From Ignavibacteria bacterium UBA4661 (GTDB lineage: Bacteria; Bacteroidota; Ignavibacteria; Kapaibacteriales; UBA4661), in assembly GCA_002405405.1 (NCBI GenBank), contig DHLT01000038.1, forward strand, positions 1 through 6,445: 6,445 nucleotides of DNA. Reading direction: 5' to 3'. Below the pieces are notes generated by a model. The model had not been told where the DNA came from and did not search any database. It worked only from the letters and a program-made list of their open reading frames with translations. Position numbers and translations under genes: made by a program. Shown in pieces: positions 5,864 to 6,445 of this stretch; the stretch's first letter is position 1; every line of letters starts with the position of its first letter.

Positions 5864-6445
5864 ATGATGAAATCTTTGCTTTTCTTGCTTTTTTTGGCTC
5901 TATTCTCGTGTCAAGCCAGATCAGAGAATGAACAAGTTCCTAAAGCCAATGCTGAACACATGCCACCTGACTCCTCCTATGTTTGGACAAAACTACTCGA
6001 CAGCGCAGCATGGAAGAAAAGCTACAATTTTCAAATGTTCAGCGTCCATGATACGGTATGGACATTTCACCCGGACGGGAACTGGTATTCGAACGACGGC
6101 AAACATTGGAAAAAGTCACCACTGCCCAATGTGATTCATAATCTTGCCTTTCTGTTTTATGTTCAATTCAAGGGAGCAATTTTCGGGCTGGGATATTTGA
6201 AAGGCAACATTGAGCACTTTGAATTCAAACCCGAGATTTATAAAACCACGAACTTCAAAAATTGGATAACAGTTTCAACAACAAGCAATCTGCCCAAACG
6301 CTTTTTCTACCACCCTTTTGTTTTTCACAATAAAATTTGGATCCTAGGCGTAGAAGACAACAAAACAAAATATTCCGATATTTGGAATTCAGAAGATGGT
6401 ATCCAATGGACAAACCAACAAGCCAATCTACATTTAGGAAAACGC
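5864..6445 (+). CDS. Lipoprotein with Asp-box-like propeller repeats (partial, 3' end outside window)
   Basis: An open frame of 194 codons starts at ATGATG and is still open at the window edge. The N-terminus is a lipoprotein signal: a hydrophobic stretch at residues 4-14 and a lipobox-like LFSC with the cysteine at 16, followed by a polar linker rich in Glu, Asn and Pro. Three motifs recur about every 50 residues: SNDGKHW (76-82), TTNFKNW (128-134) and SEDGIQW (176-182), each preceded by an aromatic residue close by. They resemble the Asp-box S-x-D-G-x-x-W turns of sialidase/kelch-type beta-propellers, so each unit is probably one blade and more should follow downstream. The likely place is the outer membrane or cell surface. 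It starts 15 bases after the decarboxylase stop without a clear Shine-Dalgarno sequence, which suggests coupling. The function is unknown. The second ATG at 5867 is an equally possible start. Confidence 0.8.
   Translation, partial: MMKSLLFLLFLALFSCQARSENEQVPKANAEHMPPDSSYVWTKLLDSAAWKKSYNFQMFSVHDTVWTFHPDGNWYSNDGKHWKKSPLPNVIHNLAFLFYVQFKGAIFGLGYLKGNIEHFEFKPEIYKTTNFKNWITVSTTSNLPKRFFYHPFVFHNKIWILGVEDNKTKYSDIWNSEDGIQWTNQQANLHLGKR

Overview
The window reads as ordinary bacterial chromosome with moderate GC, in the forties by eye (not computed). The style suggests a Gram-negative of the Bacteroidota/Chlorobiota (FCB) group. The evidence is an exported lipoprotein with a short signal and kelch/sialidase-like repeats, many start codons without a clear Shine-Dalgarno sequence, and the general look of the secreted hydrolase and the group II decarboxylase. 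This placement is an inference from style, not from a marker gene.

Left half (about 1-3040), all on the minus strand and read right to left: a TetR/AcrR-type repressor (2977-2342), a classical short-chain dehydrogenase/reductase (2227-1385), and a membrane-anchored beta-propeller of the major royal jelly protein/Yellow family (1286-96). Two 22-bp sites, identical at 20 of 22 positions, lie upstream of the repressor gene (3015-3036) and of the dehydrogenase gene (2282-2303). Each is centred on a perfect 10-bp palindrome. The only two differences are the two central bases, CG in one and TA in the other, and both keep the palindrome perfect. This is strong internal evidence for the operator of the repressor: it probably represses itself and the dehydrogenase, and through read-through possibly the propeller gene. 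The ligand is unknown.

Middle (2978-3372): about 395 bases without a credible gene. It holds the repressor's promoter/operator, an imperfect 16-bp dyad, and three copies of a CACC-A/C-AGT...AACTTT motif upstream of the next gene.

Right half (3373-6445), all on the plus strand: a secreted alpha/beta hydrolase with an intact Ser-Asp-His triad (3373-4326); a group II PLP-dependent decarboxylase (4448-5848); and, 15 bases further on, a lipoprotein with about 50-residue Asp-box-like repeats (from 5864) that is cut by the window edge. The close spacing of the last two suggests one transcript. The hydrolase is 121 bases upstream and may or may not be co-transcribed.

No tRNA, rRNA, CRISPR array, insertion sequence, phage gene or convincing rho-independent terminator was seen. 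The most informative result is the paired operator. The most unusual gene is the Yellow/royal-jelly-type propeller inside a TetR-SDR regulon.
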